Positions 1-7,447 of a stretch of 21,091 nucleotides of DNA are shown here, piece after piece (position 1 is the first letter of the stretch; each line of letters starts with the position of its first letter). This stretch comes from CAYSHJ01 sp964589725 (GTDB lineage: Bacteria > Planctomycetota > Planctomycetia > Planctomycetales > Planctomycetaceae): the NCBI GenBank assembly GCA_964589725.1, contig CAZPUJ010000141.1:1-21091 (forward strand), given 5' to 3'. Both the position numbers and the translations under genes were made by a program. The notes below the pieces were generated by a model, which did not search any database, was not told the origin of the DNA, and saw only the letters and a program-made list of their open reading frames with translations.

Positions 1-41
1 CTAACGCCCACCGGCTCGCCCAAAAGCATGAGAATGAGAAG

Positions 42-1430
42 ATGTGGGAACTCGATTCTTGGATTCAGGCGTTGGGCGTGACGGTGGTCGCGGCTCCCGC
101 ACTGTTGTTCTCGGCGCTGGGGCTGTTGTCGTTGCTCGGCCGCTTGAAGTCGGAGCAGACGGTCAGCCGTATCGTCCAAGTCGCAGTCGTTGTCGGATTG
201 CTGGCGTCGCTGACGATGCTGGGATTGATGCTCTCCACGGGCCGTCGGCATGTCCCGATTGAGTTTGGGCATTGGATCTCGATCCCGCATTACGACTTCT
301 GGATCAAGTTTGAGTTCGACCGGCTGAACGTTCCGTTCGCGCTGCTGACGTTCATTCTGTGCGGCACAATTAGTGCCTTCGCCGCTCGCTACATGCACCG
401 CGAGCTTGGCTATGTGCGGTTCTTCGTGCTGTTCGCGCTGTTCATGCTGGGCATGGTGGTGACTTCGTTGGCTTGCACGATCGAAACGCTGTTCGTCGGC
501 TGGGAAATGGTCGGCTTATCATCCGCATTGCTGGTCGCGTTCTTTCAAGAGCGGCCGGCTCCGGTGCGAAATGGCTTGCGTGTTTGGACGGTGTATCGCG
601 TTTCGGATGCAGCGCTATTGATGGCGGCCGTGGCGGTGCATCATCTCACAGGCAGCGGGGACTTTGATCGTTTTTTGGGAAAGGCCCCTTGGCCCGAAGG
701 CGCGACGACACTGACCGAACATCAGGCACTGGTCGTCGGGTTGCTGTTGTTGCTGGCTGCGGCGGGCAAATCCGCCCTGTTGCCGTTCTCCGGTTGGTTG
801 CCGCGAGCGATGGAAGGTCCGACTCCTTCGAGCGCGGTGTTCTACGGCGCGCTGTCCGTTCATTTGGGAGCATTCTTGCTATTGCGAGCCAGTCCGATCC
901 TGGATGTCTCGCCGCCGTTGTGCGCGGTGATCATCATTTTGGGTCTGCTCACGGCGGTGTTCGCGTCGTTGGCGGGGCGCGTGCAGACCGACATCAAATC
1001 GGCACTGTCGTTCGCATCGCTCACGCAAGTCGGGCTGATTGTGGCCGAGATCGGATTGGGCTTGCGATACATCGCTCTGCTTCACATTCTCGGCCACGCC
1101 TGCCTGCGGACATTGCAATTCGTACGAGCTCCGACTCTGCTGCGCGACTACAACGCGATCGAGAACGCGATCGGTGACCGCCTGCCCCTCGGTTCCGATC
1201 AGTTGCATCGGCGGCTGTCGAACCGAGTCGCCGCCTGGTTCTATCGGCTGGCGCTGGAACGCGGGTATCTCGACGCGATCTTGATGGACATTTTGGTGCG
1301 TCCGTTTGTCCGCTTCTTTCAGGTGTGCGATGCGCTGGAACTCCGTTGGACCGACTTCTTGTCTGGAGGCCCGTCACGCGAATCGGAGCAACCGCAGTCC
1401 TCGACGGGAGCCATAGACGACTTGCTATGA
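42..1430 (+). CDS. NuoL/DabB-like proton-conducting membrane protein
   Basis: This is a polytopic inner-membrane protein of the antiporter-like family (PF00361; NuoL, MrpA, DabB). Such proteins conduct H+ or Na+ and energise a partner. Core motifs are visible: WEMVGLSS around residue 154 with the conserved TM5 glutamate (E155), AGKSALLPF with the TM7 lysine (K243), MEGPTPSSA at 257-265, and a DIKSALSFASLTQ segment near 318. At the site equivalent to the TM12 lysine (HAFFKALLF in NuoL) it reads HACLRTLQF, so arginine replaces lysine at 356. At 462 residues it is much shorter than NuoL (about 610) and lacks the long lateral helix, which fits DabB or stand-alone homologues better than complex I. 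The start ATG was chosen by resemblance to homologue N-termini; the frame stays open to the window edge, so an earlier start is possible. Its stop overlaps the next start (ATGA). Family is sure; role is inferred. Confidence 0.85.
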   Translation: MWELDSWIQALGVTVVAAPALLFSALGLLSLLGRLKSEQTVSRIVQVAVVVGLLASLTMLGLMLSTGRRHVPIEFGHWISIPHYDFWIKFEFDRLNVPFALLTFILCGTISAFAARYMHRELGYVRFFVLFALFMLGMVVTSLACTIETLFVGWEMVGLSSALLVAFFQERPAPVRNGLRVWTVYRVSDAALLMAAVAVHHLTGSGDFDRFLGKAPWPEGATTLTEHQALVVGLLLLLAAAGKSALLPFSGWLPRAMEGPTPSSAVFYGALSVHLGAFLLLRASPILDVSPPLCAVIIILGLLTAVFASLAGRVQTDIKSALSFASLTQVGLIVAEIGLGLRYIALLHILGHACLRTLQFVRAPTLLRDYNAIENAIGDRLPLGSDQLHRRLSNRVAAWFYRLALERGYLDAILMDILVRPFVRFFQVCDALELRWTDFLSGGPSRESEQPQSSTGAIDDLL

Positions 1431-2884
1431 GCGATCTGCATTTTCCCTGGCTGGAACTTTCGATTCTGCTGCCGCTGATTGGCGCGGGCTTGGTCAACCG
1501 GCTGCGCGACCCGATCCAGGCACGGAACTGGAGCGTTGTCGTTTCCGGACTGACGCTGATGAGCGCGTTCGCGGCGTGGGAAGAATTTGGCTTGTCCAAC
1601 GCCAAAGCGGCGGACGACCCGTGGCATCTGTTGTCTCGGCTGTTTGGCCGCGAGGTGTTCGTGATTGACCAACTCAGTGCGCCGCTGCTGCCGCTCACCG
1701 CCTTGCTGTATTTTCTGACGACCTTCACGACGATGCGGACGAAGGTCCGGCGCTTCTCTTTTCCGTGGACGCTGGTCTCGGAAGCAATCGTGCTGGCGAC
1801 GCTCAGTTGCAAGCTGCCGTGGCTGGTGATCATGCTGCTGGCAGCGGGGACGATTCAGCCGTATGTGGAACTGCGTGCGCGCGGCAAATCCACGCGAATT
1901 TATGCGCTGCACATGGGACTATTCGTCGGGCTGATGGTCGTCGGCTGGGCGTGTGTCGCGAACGAAGGGGAGCGCGAGCATTCGCTGTTCGCGATCGTGC
2001 CGCTGCTGGCGGCGGTCTGCGTGCGCTGCGGCATGGTGCCGTTCCATTGCTGGATGACCGACTTGTTTGAGAAATCCACCTTCGGCACCGCGATCTTGAC
2101 CACGGTGCCGATCACCGGAGCTTACGCCGCGATTCGCTTGGTGCTGCCGATCGCTCCTGACTGGGTCTTGCGAAGCATCGGCATCATCTCGCTGGTCACC
2201 GCCGTCTATGCGGCTGGGATGGCGTTGATCCAGATTGAAGGGCGGCGATTCTTCTGCTACCTGTTCCTGAGCCATTCGGCGTTGGTGCTGAGCGGACTGG
2301 AGATGGTGACACCGATCGGCTTGACCGGCGCGCTGTGCGTGTGGCTGTCGAACATTCTGTCTCTGGGGGGCTTCGGTCTGACGCTGCGCGCCTTGGAAGG
2401 TCGCCGTGGCCGGCTGAGCCTGATCGACTTTCAGGGTTTGTATCCGCATACACCGACGCTGGCGGTCTGTTTCGCGCTGACCGGCTTGGCGAGCCTCGGC
2501 TTCCCGGGCATGGCCGGTTTCGTCGGCACCGAACTGCTGGTGGACGGAGCGGTCGAAACGTATCCGCACGTCGGCATTGCGGTCGTGATCGCCGCCGCGC
2601 TGAATGGCATCGCGGTCGTACAAGTCTATTTCCGGCTCTTCACCGGTAAGATTCACGTCTCGACCATCGATCTGCGCATCGGCCGGCGCATGCGCATCGC
2701 GGTGCTGACGCTTGTGGCTCTGCTTCTGCTCGGTGGCTTGTACCCGCAGGTCCTCGTCCAATCCCGCCACCACGCCGCCCAGGAATTGTTACGGCAACGC
2801 GACCGCGCGGACCTCACCACCGACGAATCCGAGGAACGGGAACGCTCGCCCGATCCTGAACCAACAGAGTCCACTATTGATTGA
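1427..2884 (+). CDS. NuoM-like antiporter-type membrane subunit
   Basis: This 485-residue polytopic protein is a divergent member of the same PF00361 family, closest to NuoM by layout. Recognisable elements are VPFHCWMTD at 204-212 (compare PFHTWLPD), FPGMAGFVGTE at 359-369 (compare LPGTAGFVGE), YFRLFTG near 401 and GGLYP at 436-440. Key ion-channel residues are altered: the TM7 lysine position reads arginine (R200 in AAVCVRCGMVP), and where the family has a WE motif in TM5 this protein has SCKLPWLVIML with no obvious glutamate. The C-terminal tail (about 455-485) is charged and soluble. The start at 1427 is preferred over an upstream in-frame ATG at 1325 because it gives an ATGA overlap with the previous gene and a normal hydrophobic N-terminus. 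It probably forms a heteromer with the upstream protein. Proton conduction by this subunit is uncertain. Confidence 0.8.
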   Translation: MSDLHFPWLELSILLPLIGAGLVNRLRDPIQARNWSVVVSGLTLMSAFAAWEEFGLSNAKAADDPWHLLSRLFGREVFVIDQLSAPLLPLTALLYFLTTFTTMRTKVRRFSFPWTLVSEAIVLATLSCKLPWLVIMLLAAGTIQPYVELRARGKSTRIYALHMGLFVGLMVVGWACVANEGEREHSLFAIVPLLAAVCVRCGMVPFHCWMTDLFEKSTFGTAILTTVPITGAYAAIRLVLPIAPDWVLRSIGIISLVTAVYAAGMALIQIEGRRFFCYLFLSHSALVLSGLEMVTPIGLTGALCVWLSNILSLGGFGLTLRALEGRRGRLSLIDFQGLYPHTPTLAVCFALTGLASLGFPGMAGFVGTELLVDGAVETYPHVGIAVVIAAALNGIAVVQVYFRLFTGKIHVSTIDLRIGRRMRIAVLTLVALLLLGGLYPQVLVQSRHHAAQELLRQRDRADLTTDESEERERSPDPEPTESTID

Positions 2885-2899
2885 AAGCAGGGCCATCTC

Positions 2900-5170
2900 A
2901 TGTGGAAAACACTCAAATTCTATTGCAACCCCAACGACGGACGTTACGAGGATCTCGCGAAGGGGCCGTGGCCTCTGAACGTCTTCCGAGATTTCACCGC
3001 CGGACTGATCGTGGCCATGATCGCGATCCCGCTGGCGATGGGGCTGGCGATTGCCTCGGGGTTGAAGCCGGAAATGGGAATCATCGGGGGCGCGGTCGCG
3101 GCGCTGGTCGGAGCAATGTTCGGCGGCTCCAAGTATCAGGTGTATGGCCCGACGGCGGCGTTCATCCCGATCATCGCCGGGCTGATGGGCAAGTATGGCA
3201 GCGACGATCCCGCCGCCGGCCACGCCTTTCTGGTGCTGGCGGCCATGATCTCCGGCGTGATGCTCATCGGTCTTGGGCTGGGTCGAATGGGGCGGATCGT
3301 CGCTTTGGTCCCGCACTCCATCGTCGTCGGCTTCACGATCGGCATCGCGGTGACCATCGCCATGTCACAGGTCGGCGAAATGCTCGGCCTGCCGCACAAG
3401 ATGGGCTACCACTTCATGGACAAGGTGCATGGCATCTACGAACAGATCGGTTCCATCAACTGGTATGCCGTAGCGATTGCTCTATTGACCTTCGGCATCG
3501 TCAAGGTGCTGCTCAGAGTTTCGGTCTTTATTCCCGGCCCCGTCATTGCGCTGGGAGTGGGCGTGTTGCTGTCGTCAAAGGTTTGGAGCGACGCCGGACT
3601 GGTGCTCATCAAGGATCGCTACGGCGAGATTCCGACCAACCTGTTCAAGTTCACCGGGCCGGCGCTGCCGGACGTCACCGGACAAGTCATCCTCGACTTG
3701 CTGTATTACGCAGTGGCGATCCTGTTTGTTTCGGGCGTCGAGAGTCTGCTGTGCTCGCGGATGGCAGATCGGCTCGCGGAGAATAAGGGGACGCCATTCA
3801 ACCCCGACAAAGAGCTGTGGGGTCAGGGCTGGGTGCAGCTCATCGTTCCGTTACTGAATGGATTCCCGCACACCGGAGCGCTCGCGCGGACGGCGGCGAA
3901 CATCAAGCTCGGCGCGGTCTCGCCGCTGGCGGGGATCTTCAAGTGCGTGCTCAAGCTGACGATGGCGTACTACCTGGCCTCGTTTCTCGGCACGGTCCCG
4001 ATGGCGTGCATCGGCGGCTTGTTGCTCTACGTGGCGACCGGAATGGTCAAGCCTGCCGAGGTCACGCAGGTACTGCATCACAACCGGTTTCACATCGGGC
4101 TGATGGCCTGGACGGCGGTGATGGTCATTGCCACCGATTTTTTGATCGGCGTCCTGTCGGCCATCTTCCTGTATGCCGTGCTCCAGAAATTCCTCGACTC
4201 AAAACCGGTCTCGGCACCTGCGGTCGGCGCGATTGCCGGCGACCTCGGCGCGGGCGGATTGTCAGTTCCGCTGTTTCGCAAAGCGATGATCGCGCTGCAT
4301 CGCACCGAGCAAGACGCCGTTTTGCTGGCCTATGCGGGGATGCTGGCCCGTCAGCAAGTGATCGGCGAAATGCACTTTGTCCATGTGCTGCCGGAAGCCA
4401 CATCGCCCACTGACCGCTCGCAGGAGGCCGCGCTGCTGGCAGGACTGAAGTCGGAAACCAGCCGGCATCTCTCGGGCCTGTCGGCCTCGATTCCGCGGAA
4501 GCACGAAATCCGCCGTGGCCCACTGATCGATCGGCTGCTCGAATACGCCGCGACCGAACAGGTCGATCTGGCTCTGGTCGGACACCGCCAAGATCATCCG
4601 TTGCGGCGCAGCCTCGCACGCCGCCTGACCAAGCTGGCACCCTGTTCGATTCTGCTGGTTCCGGAAGGCTCCGCCGCAGCGGTGAAGCGCATTCTCGCAC
4701 CCATCGACTTCTCACCCTCGGCCGCCGCCGCACTGCGAGTCGCCGCCAAACTGGCGTCGTTAGTCGGCGTGAGCGAAGTCACGGCGCTGCATGTGTACTT
4801 CGACGAATCGCGAACCACCTACGAAGGTGCGGACGAATCGATCCGCGGCGACGAGACCGCTCACTTCAACGCGTTCGTCGCTCCGATCGACACCTGCGGC
4901 GTCACGGTCGAGCCGCTCTTCCGCGAGGGCGTGCATCCAGCCCACACGATCCGCGATGTCGTCCAGGAGTTATCGATCGACCTGACCGTGATGGAAACTC
5001 GCGGCCGGACACCATCCGCCGCGATTCTGCTCGGCAGCGTCGCGCAGGAGACCCTCGTCGAAAGCCGTGGCCCTGTGCTGATCGTCAAGAAGTCGGGAAC
5101 GCAAGTCGGTGTGCTGCGAGCGATGTTGTTGAAACTCTTGCAGAGCGAGCCGGGCGAGCTTTTCGACTAG
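2900..5170 (+). CDS. SulP-family anion transporter with tandem USP domains
   Basis: This is an inner-membrane transporter of the SulP/SLC26 family, whose members move sulfate, bicarbonate (BicA) or other anions. The membrane domain spans about residues 28-432: DFTAGLIVAMIAIPLAMG opens TM1, YGPTAAF at 82-88 is the SulP signature, and GVESLL at 279-284 and GFPHTGALARTAANI at 321-335 are typical later motifs. The usual cytoplasmic STAS domain is absent. In its place are two USP-like alpha/beta domains, about 455-588 (ending APCSILLVPEG) and 594-732 (ILAPIDFSPSA ... GSVAQETL ... GPVLIVK). The second keeps most of the G-2X-G-9X-G-S nucleotide motif (G702, G712, S713), but its first glycine is E699; the first domain lacks the motif. 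The gene starts 15 nt after the NuoM-like stop, so it is co-transcribed. Substrate is not determinable here; bicarbonate is the contextual guess. Confidence 0.88.
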   Translation: MWKTLKFYCNPNDGRYEDLAKGPWPLNVFRDFTAGLIVAMIAIPLAMGLAIASGLKPEMGIIGGAVAALVGAMFGGSKYQVYGPTAAFIPIIAGLMGKYGSDDPAAGHAFLVLAAMISGVMLIGLGLGRMGRIVALVPHSIVVGFTIGIAVTIAMSQVGEMLGLPHKMGYHFMDKVHGIYEQIGSINWYAVAIALLTFGIVKVLLRVSVFIPGPVIALGVGVLLSSKVWSDAGLVLIKDRYGEIPTNLFKFTGPALPDVTGQVILDLLYYAVAILFVSGVESLLCSRMADRLAENKGTPFNPDKELWGQGWVQLIVPLLNGFPHTGALARTAANIKLGAVSPLAGIFKCVLKLTMAYYLASFLGTVPMACIGGLLLYVATGMVKPAEVTQVLHHNRFHIGLMAWTAVMVIATDFLIGVLSAIFLYAVLQKFLDSKPVSAPAVGAIAGDLGAGGLSVPLFRKAMIALHRTEQDAVLLAYAGMLARQQVIGEMHFVHVLPEATSPTDRSQEAALLAGLKSETSRHLSGLSASIPRKHEIRRGPLIDRLLEYAATEQVDLALVGHRQDHPLRRSLARRLTKLAPCSILLVPEGSAAAVKRILAPIDFSPSAAAALRVAAKLASLVGVSEVTALHVYFDESRTTYEGADESIRGDETAHFNAFVAPIDTCGVTVEPLFREGVHPAHTIRDVVQELSIDLTVMETRGRTPSAAILLGSVAQETLVESRGPVLIVKKSGTQVGVLRAMLLKLLQSEPGELFD

Positions 5171-5190
5171 GGCGCCGGTTCATCAATGGT

Positions 5191-5958
5191 TCAATCACCT
5201 ACTGGCTTGCGAGTCAGGTAGTACGAATCATACCCGCGTTTCGCGCCGGGAATCGCCGGGCGGACGTCCATGCCATCTCGCCAGTGTGGCCTCTCGAATC
5301 CGGCTTCACGCAACGCTCGGCGAATCTCGCGGTCCGTCCAGACGACGTTAAGGATCGTCTCCCGCACGTGACGAAACAGGTTGCCTTCGGGAACGAACCA
5401 CTCCAGATCCAGCCGCACTGTCCGGCCGGTGGAATCCAACGACCCGCGCATGACAAGGAAGAATCGTTGCGATTCCATCCAATGCGCCACCGGCACTTGT
5501 TCCTTGTTCGACAACAGCGTGTTGACGTCGAACAGAAAATGCCCTCCCGGCCGGAGCGCTCGATACGCCGCGCGAAACACCTGTGGCAGACCACGACGGT
5601 CGGCGAGGTTGTTCAGCGCGGCGAATTCGCACGTGACCAGATCGACTGGTTCCGGCAGTCGAAACTTCCGCATGTCGGCCCGGATCACCTTGATCGGCAA
5701 CTTCTCCGCCCGTGCCCGACAGCGCACCGTGCGACAGAACTCGGCGGAGTGGTCGATGGCGTAAACTCGCTTCCCCGCGCGAGCCAGATCGACCGCCGTA
5801 CTGCCGCTCCCACAAGCCAGTTCGCACGTCACGCGGGCATCGTCCAGCAGCGGCCCCAGCATCTGGCCGCGCGCGTGGCGGTTCATGTCGGCCATTCCCG
5901 GCAGCACATCGTCGTAGAATCGAGCGAGCAGGCTGTACGGTTTGTTTTCCTTGGGCAT
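5191..5958 (-). CDS. Class I SAM-dependent methyltransferase
   Basis: This is a 255-residue soluble protein with a Rossmann-type methyltransferase fold. Motif I is CELACGSGSTAVDLA at 45-59, the acidic residue ending strand 2 is D69 in YAIDHS, motif II is IRADMRKF near 92-99, and the post-motif LRPGGHFLFDVNT lies at 135-147. The N-terminus (YSLLARFYDDVLPG) is common in small-molecule methyltransferases of this type. The acceptor substrate cannot be deduced. The gene converges with the SulP gene, with only 20 nt between stops and no clear terminator hairpin. It lies 25 nt downstream of the truncated sulfatase tail on the same strand. The Shine-Dalgarno signal before the ATG is weak. Confidence 0.85.
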   Translation of the reverse strand: MPKENKPYSLLARFYDDVLPGMADMNRHARGQMLGPLLDDARVTCELACGSGSTAVDLARAGKRVYAIDHSAEFCRTVRCRARAEKLPIKVIRADMRKFRLPEPVDLVTCEFAALNNLADRRGLPQVFRAAYRALRPGGHFLFDVNTLLSNKEQVPVAHWMESQRFFLVMRGSLDSTGRTVRLDLEWFVPEGNLFRHVRETILNVVWTDREIRRALREAGFERPHWRDGMDVRPAIPGAKRGYDSYYLTRKPVGD

Positions 5959-5983
5959 GTTCGTGAATCCGATGTGCCAGTCG

Positions 5984-6310
5984 TCAACGAATCTTCAGTT
6001 CCGGCAATTCGCGTTTGATTCCCGCGTCGATTGGCATCGCATCGGGGAACGCTCCGGTTTGGCGGAGGAGACACGTCAAATCGGCTTCCAGTTCGCACAC
6101 CCTGTCCGCGCAGCCCGGATGACTGATCAAATTCCGACGCTCTTCCGGATCGGCACGCAGGTCGTACAGTTCGGCCAGATGCCGGTCTGGGCCGCCGTCG
6201 CCGTGCGATCCGAAATTATCCATCGTCTGCCGCCAATCGTCCGTCGATGATCCGAGGTCGCTATGCAACTCTCCATCCGGGATCTGACCGAGTTGCTTGA
6301 GGTCACTGAG
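5984..6310 (-). pseudogene. Truncated sulfatase, C-terminal fragment
   Basis: Only the last 90 to 110 residues of a sulfatase are present. The diagnostic stretch is ELYDLRADPEERRNL followed by a C-terminus ending GIKRELPELKIR, which is how many arylsulfatase-A-like proteins end. The catalytic N-terminal domain, with its CxPSR formylglycine site and metal ligands, is missing. The frame can be read back without a stop to about 6357, but there it is out of frame with an unrelated isomerase fragment. The upper boundary given is therefore approximate. The only candidate start inside the fragment is a TTG at 6268. It is almost certainly non-functional as a sulfatase. Confidence 0.7.
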
Positions 6311-6479
6311 TCGACGGTTCGTCGTAGTCCAACACCGACAAATGCGGCCGCTTGGCCATCAGCATCACGCCGTCAAAGCCCAACAACTTCGCCCGGGCCA
6401 AGAACTGATCCACGCTCAGTCGCGCCTGTCCCGCCCAAACACCGGCGTAACTCACGGAATGCAATGCGGTCTGCCACAT
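6303..6479 (-). pseudogene. Truncated sugar isomerase/epimerase, N-terminal fragment
   Basis: This is a 58-residue reading frame starting MWQTALHSVSYAG and containing GFDGVMLMAKRPHLSVLDYD. That matches the first beta-alpha units of TIM-barrel sugar phosphate isomerase/epimerase proteins (xylose-isomerase-like, AP-endonuclease-2 fold). It stops abruptly after DEPSTQ, so about four fifths of a normal protein of roughly 270-300 residues is missing. The sequence directly after it on the same strand becomes a sulfatase tail in another frame, pointing to a deletion that fused two genes. An intact but only distantly related isomerase lies at 9333-10259. A hairpin element (6500-6603) sits 21 nt upstream of its start. 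Confidence 0.65.
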
Positions 6480-6487
6480 GATGGCTT

Positions 6488-6616
6488 GGTCCTTTGGTCG
6501 TGGGTCAGTTTGGGTGGCACGTCCCTGAGTCATCGAAGGGCGTGGCGATCGCGGTTGCGGTTTTCCACGCCCTTGGCAGGGCGTGCCACCCAAACTGACC
6601 CACTACCGGTCCTTTG
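6488..6616. repeat. 9-bp direct repeats flanking hairpin element A
   Basis: The 9-mer GGTCCTTTG occurs at 6488-6496 and again at 6608-6616, just outside the two ends of the hairpin element, leaving 3 nt on the left and 4 nt on the right. The arrangement resembles a target-site duplication from insertion of a small non-autonomous mobile element. Because the outer arms do not abut the repeats exactly, this remains an interpretation. Confidence 0.45.
6500..6603. repeat. Palindromic hairpin element, copy A
   Basis: A 22-bp outer inverted repeat is perfect between 6500-6521 and 6582-6603. An inner 10-bp pair lies at 6536-6545 and 6565-6574. The arms carry the core GGGTGGCACG and AAGGGCGTGG, which recurs at 10403-10495 (copy B). 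The middle of the left and right arms has diverged relative to copy B. No coding sequence is inside. It lies between the creatininase gene stop and the start of the isomerase fragment. Confidence 0.8.
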
Positions 6617-6646
6617 TCATTGCTTGCGTGTTACCAATGACCAATG

Positions 6647-7447
6647 TCAAAACGGAAACCGTTCATCCAGCGATGAGGCCGACAGCTCGACGAGAAAACT
6701 CGCCAATCGTTCGGAGACGGCTTCAAAGAACGTGTGGCCTTTCTCGGCCGACGCGGAATGCGGATTTCCCGAGCCGCTGTTGGTGGTCAGCAAGTGCCAG
6801 GGGCGAGTGATTGAAACCCAGCCTTTGTTGACCGCGTCGAAGCGAGCCTTCGCCACCGAGCCTGCGTCCGCCGTCAGCTTGCCGGTCGCGGCATCGGTCG
6901 CCACGAGATGCGGTCTGAGGAATTGAATCAGCGATGTCTCAACTTCACCGGCATGATCATCCGGTTCCGAGAAAATCTGCTTCGTCAAGTCCGCCGACAT
7001 TCCGCGATACCACTCGCAGAGGAACAGCTTCATGGGCGTCTTGCCGGTCAGTTCGCGCAGCACGGGTTTGAAATCGTTGCCACCGTGGCTGTTCAAGATC
7101 ACCAGCTTGAGGACTCGATGTTTCACCAGCGAGTCCACCAAGTCGGCGATCACGCGTGTCAGCGTCGACGGGTTGACGTTCATCGCGAACGGGAACTCCA
7201 GCATGTTCGTCTCGGTCCCGTAAGGCATGGCTGGCAACATGACGACTCGCGCTCCGCGCTGCCACGCCAGTTCGCACGCTCGCCCGGCGATCCCTTCGCC
7301 CTCGAACGTGTCGGTGCCGTAAGGCAGATGGAGATTATGCGGCTCGGTCGCTCCCATCGGCAATACGGCGACTTCGTAGGGATGTTCTTTGACGTAGCCG
7401 TAGTTGATCTCGCTGAGCAACCACGGACGCGGGGCGGGTTGGGTCAT
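6647..7447 (-). CDS. Creatininase-family amidohydrolase
   Basis: This 266-residue metal-dependent enzyme belongs to the creatininase family (PF02633), which includes creatinine amidohydrolase, MftE-like peptidases and formamide hydrolases. The metal-site motifs are intact: GATEPHNLHLPYGTD at 32-46 (ligands by family analogy E35, H37, D46), NSHGGN at 119-124 (H121), and DDHAGEVETS at 163-172 (E168). The substrate cannot be assigned, and true creatininase activity is not implied. Its ATG overlaps the stop of the upstream toroid-repeat gene by 4 nt (ATGA at 7447-7444), so the two are probably translationally coupled. No signal peptide is seen, so it is cytoplasmic. Confidence 0.88.
   Translation of the reverse strand: MTQPAPRPWLLSEINYGYVKEHPYEVAVLPMGATEPHNLHLPYGTDTFEGEGIAGRACELAWQRGARVVMLPAMPYGTETNMLEFPFAMNVNPSTLTRVIADLVDSLVKHRVLKLVILNSHGGNDFKPVLRELTGKTPMKLFLCEWYRGMSADLTKQIFSEPDDHAGEVETSLIQFLRPHLVATDAATGKLTADAGSVAKARFDAVNKGWVSITRPWHLLTTNSGSGNPHSASAEKGHTFFEAVSERLASFLVELSASSLDERFPF

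Noticed and set aside
1021..2773. Long open frames on the minus strand opposite the NuoL/NuoM-like genes (about 270 and 284 codons)
   Set aside because: Their translations are Arg/Gln/Ser-rich with no domain or membrane pattern, and they lie opposite well-recognised genes in GC-rich DNA, where antisense frames stay open by chance.
42..2884. Part of a canonical complex I (nuo) operon
   Set aside because: Only two antiporter-like subunits are present, both short and divergent, and they are followed directly by a SulP transporter rather than other nuo genes.
2881..3786. A 301-codon plus-strand frame overlapping the SulP gene
   Set aside because: It is Arg/Gly/His-rich and out of frame with a clear transporter; no domain is recognisable.
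5171..5190. Bidirectional terminator between SulP and methyltransferase
   Set aside because: The 20-nt gap shows no stem with T-run; nothing could be supported.
5284..6018. A 244-codon plus-strand frame opposite the methyltransferase
   Set aside because: The minus-strand methyltransferase has intact motifs; the plus frame has none.
6500..6603. Rho-independent terminator
   Set aside because: The arms lack a following T-run, and the related copy B lies between divergent promoters where a terminator would be misplaced.
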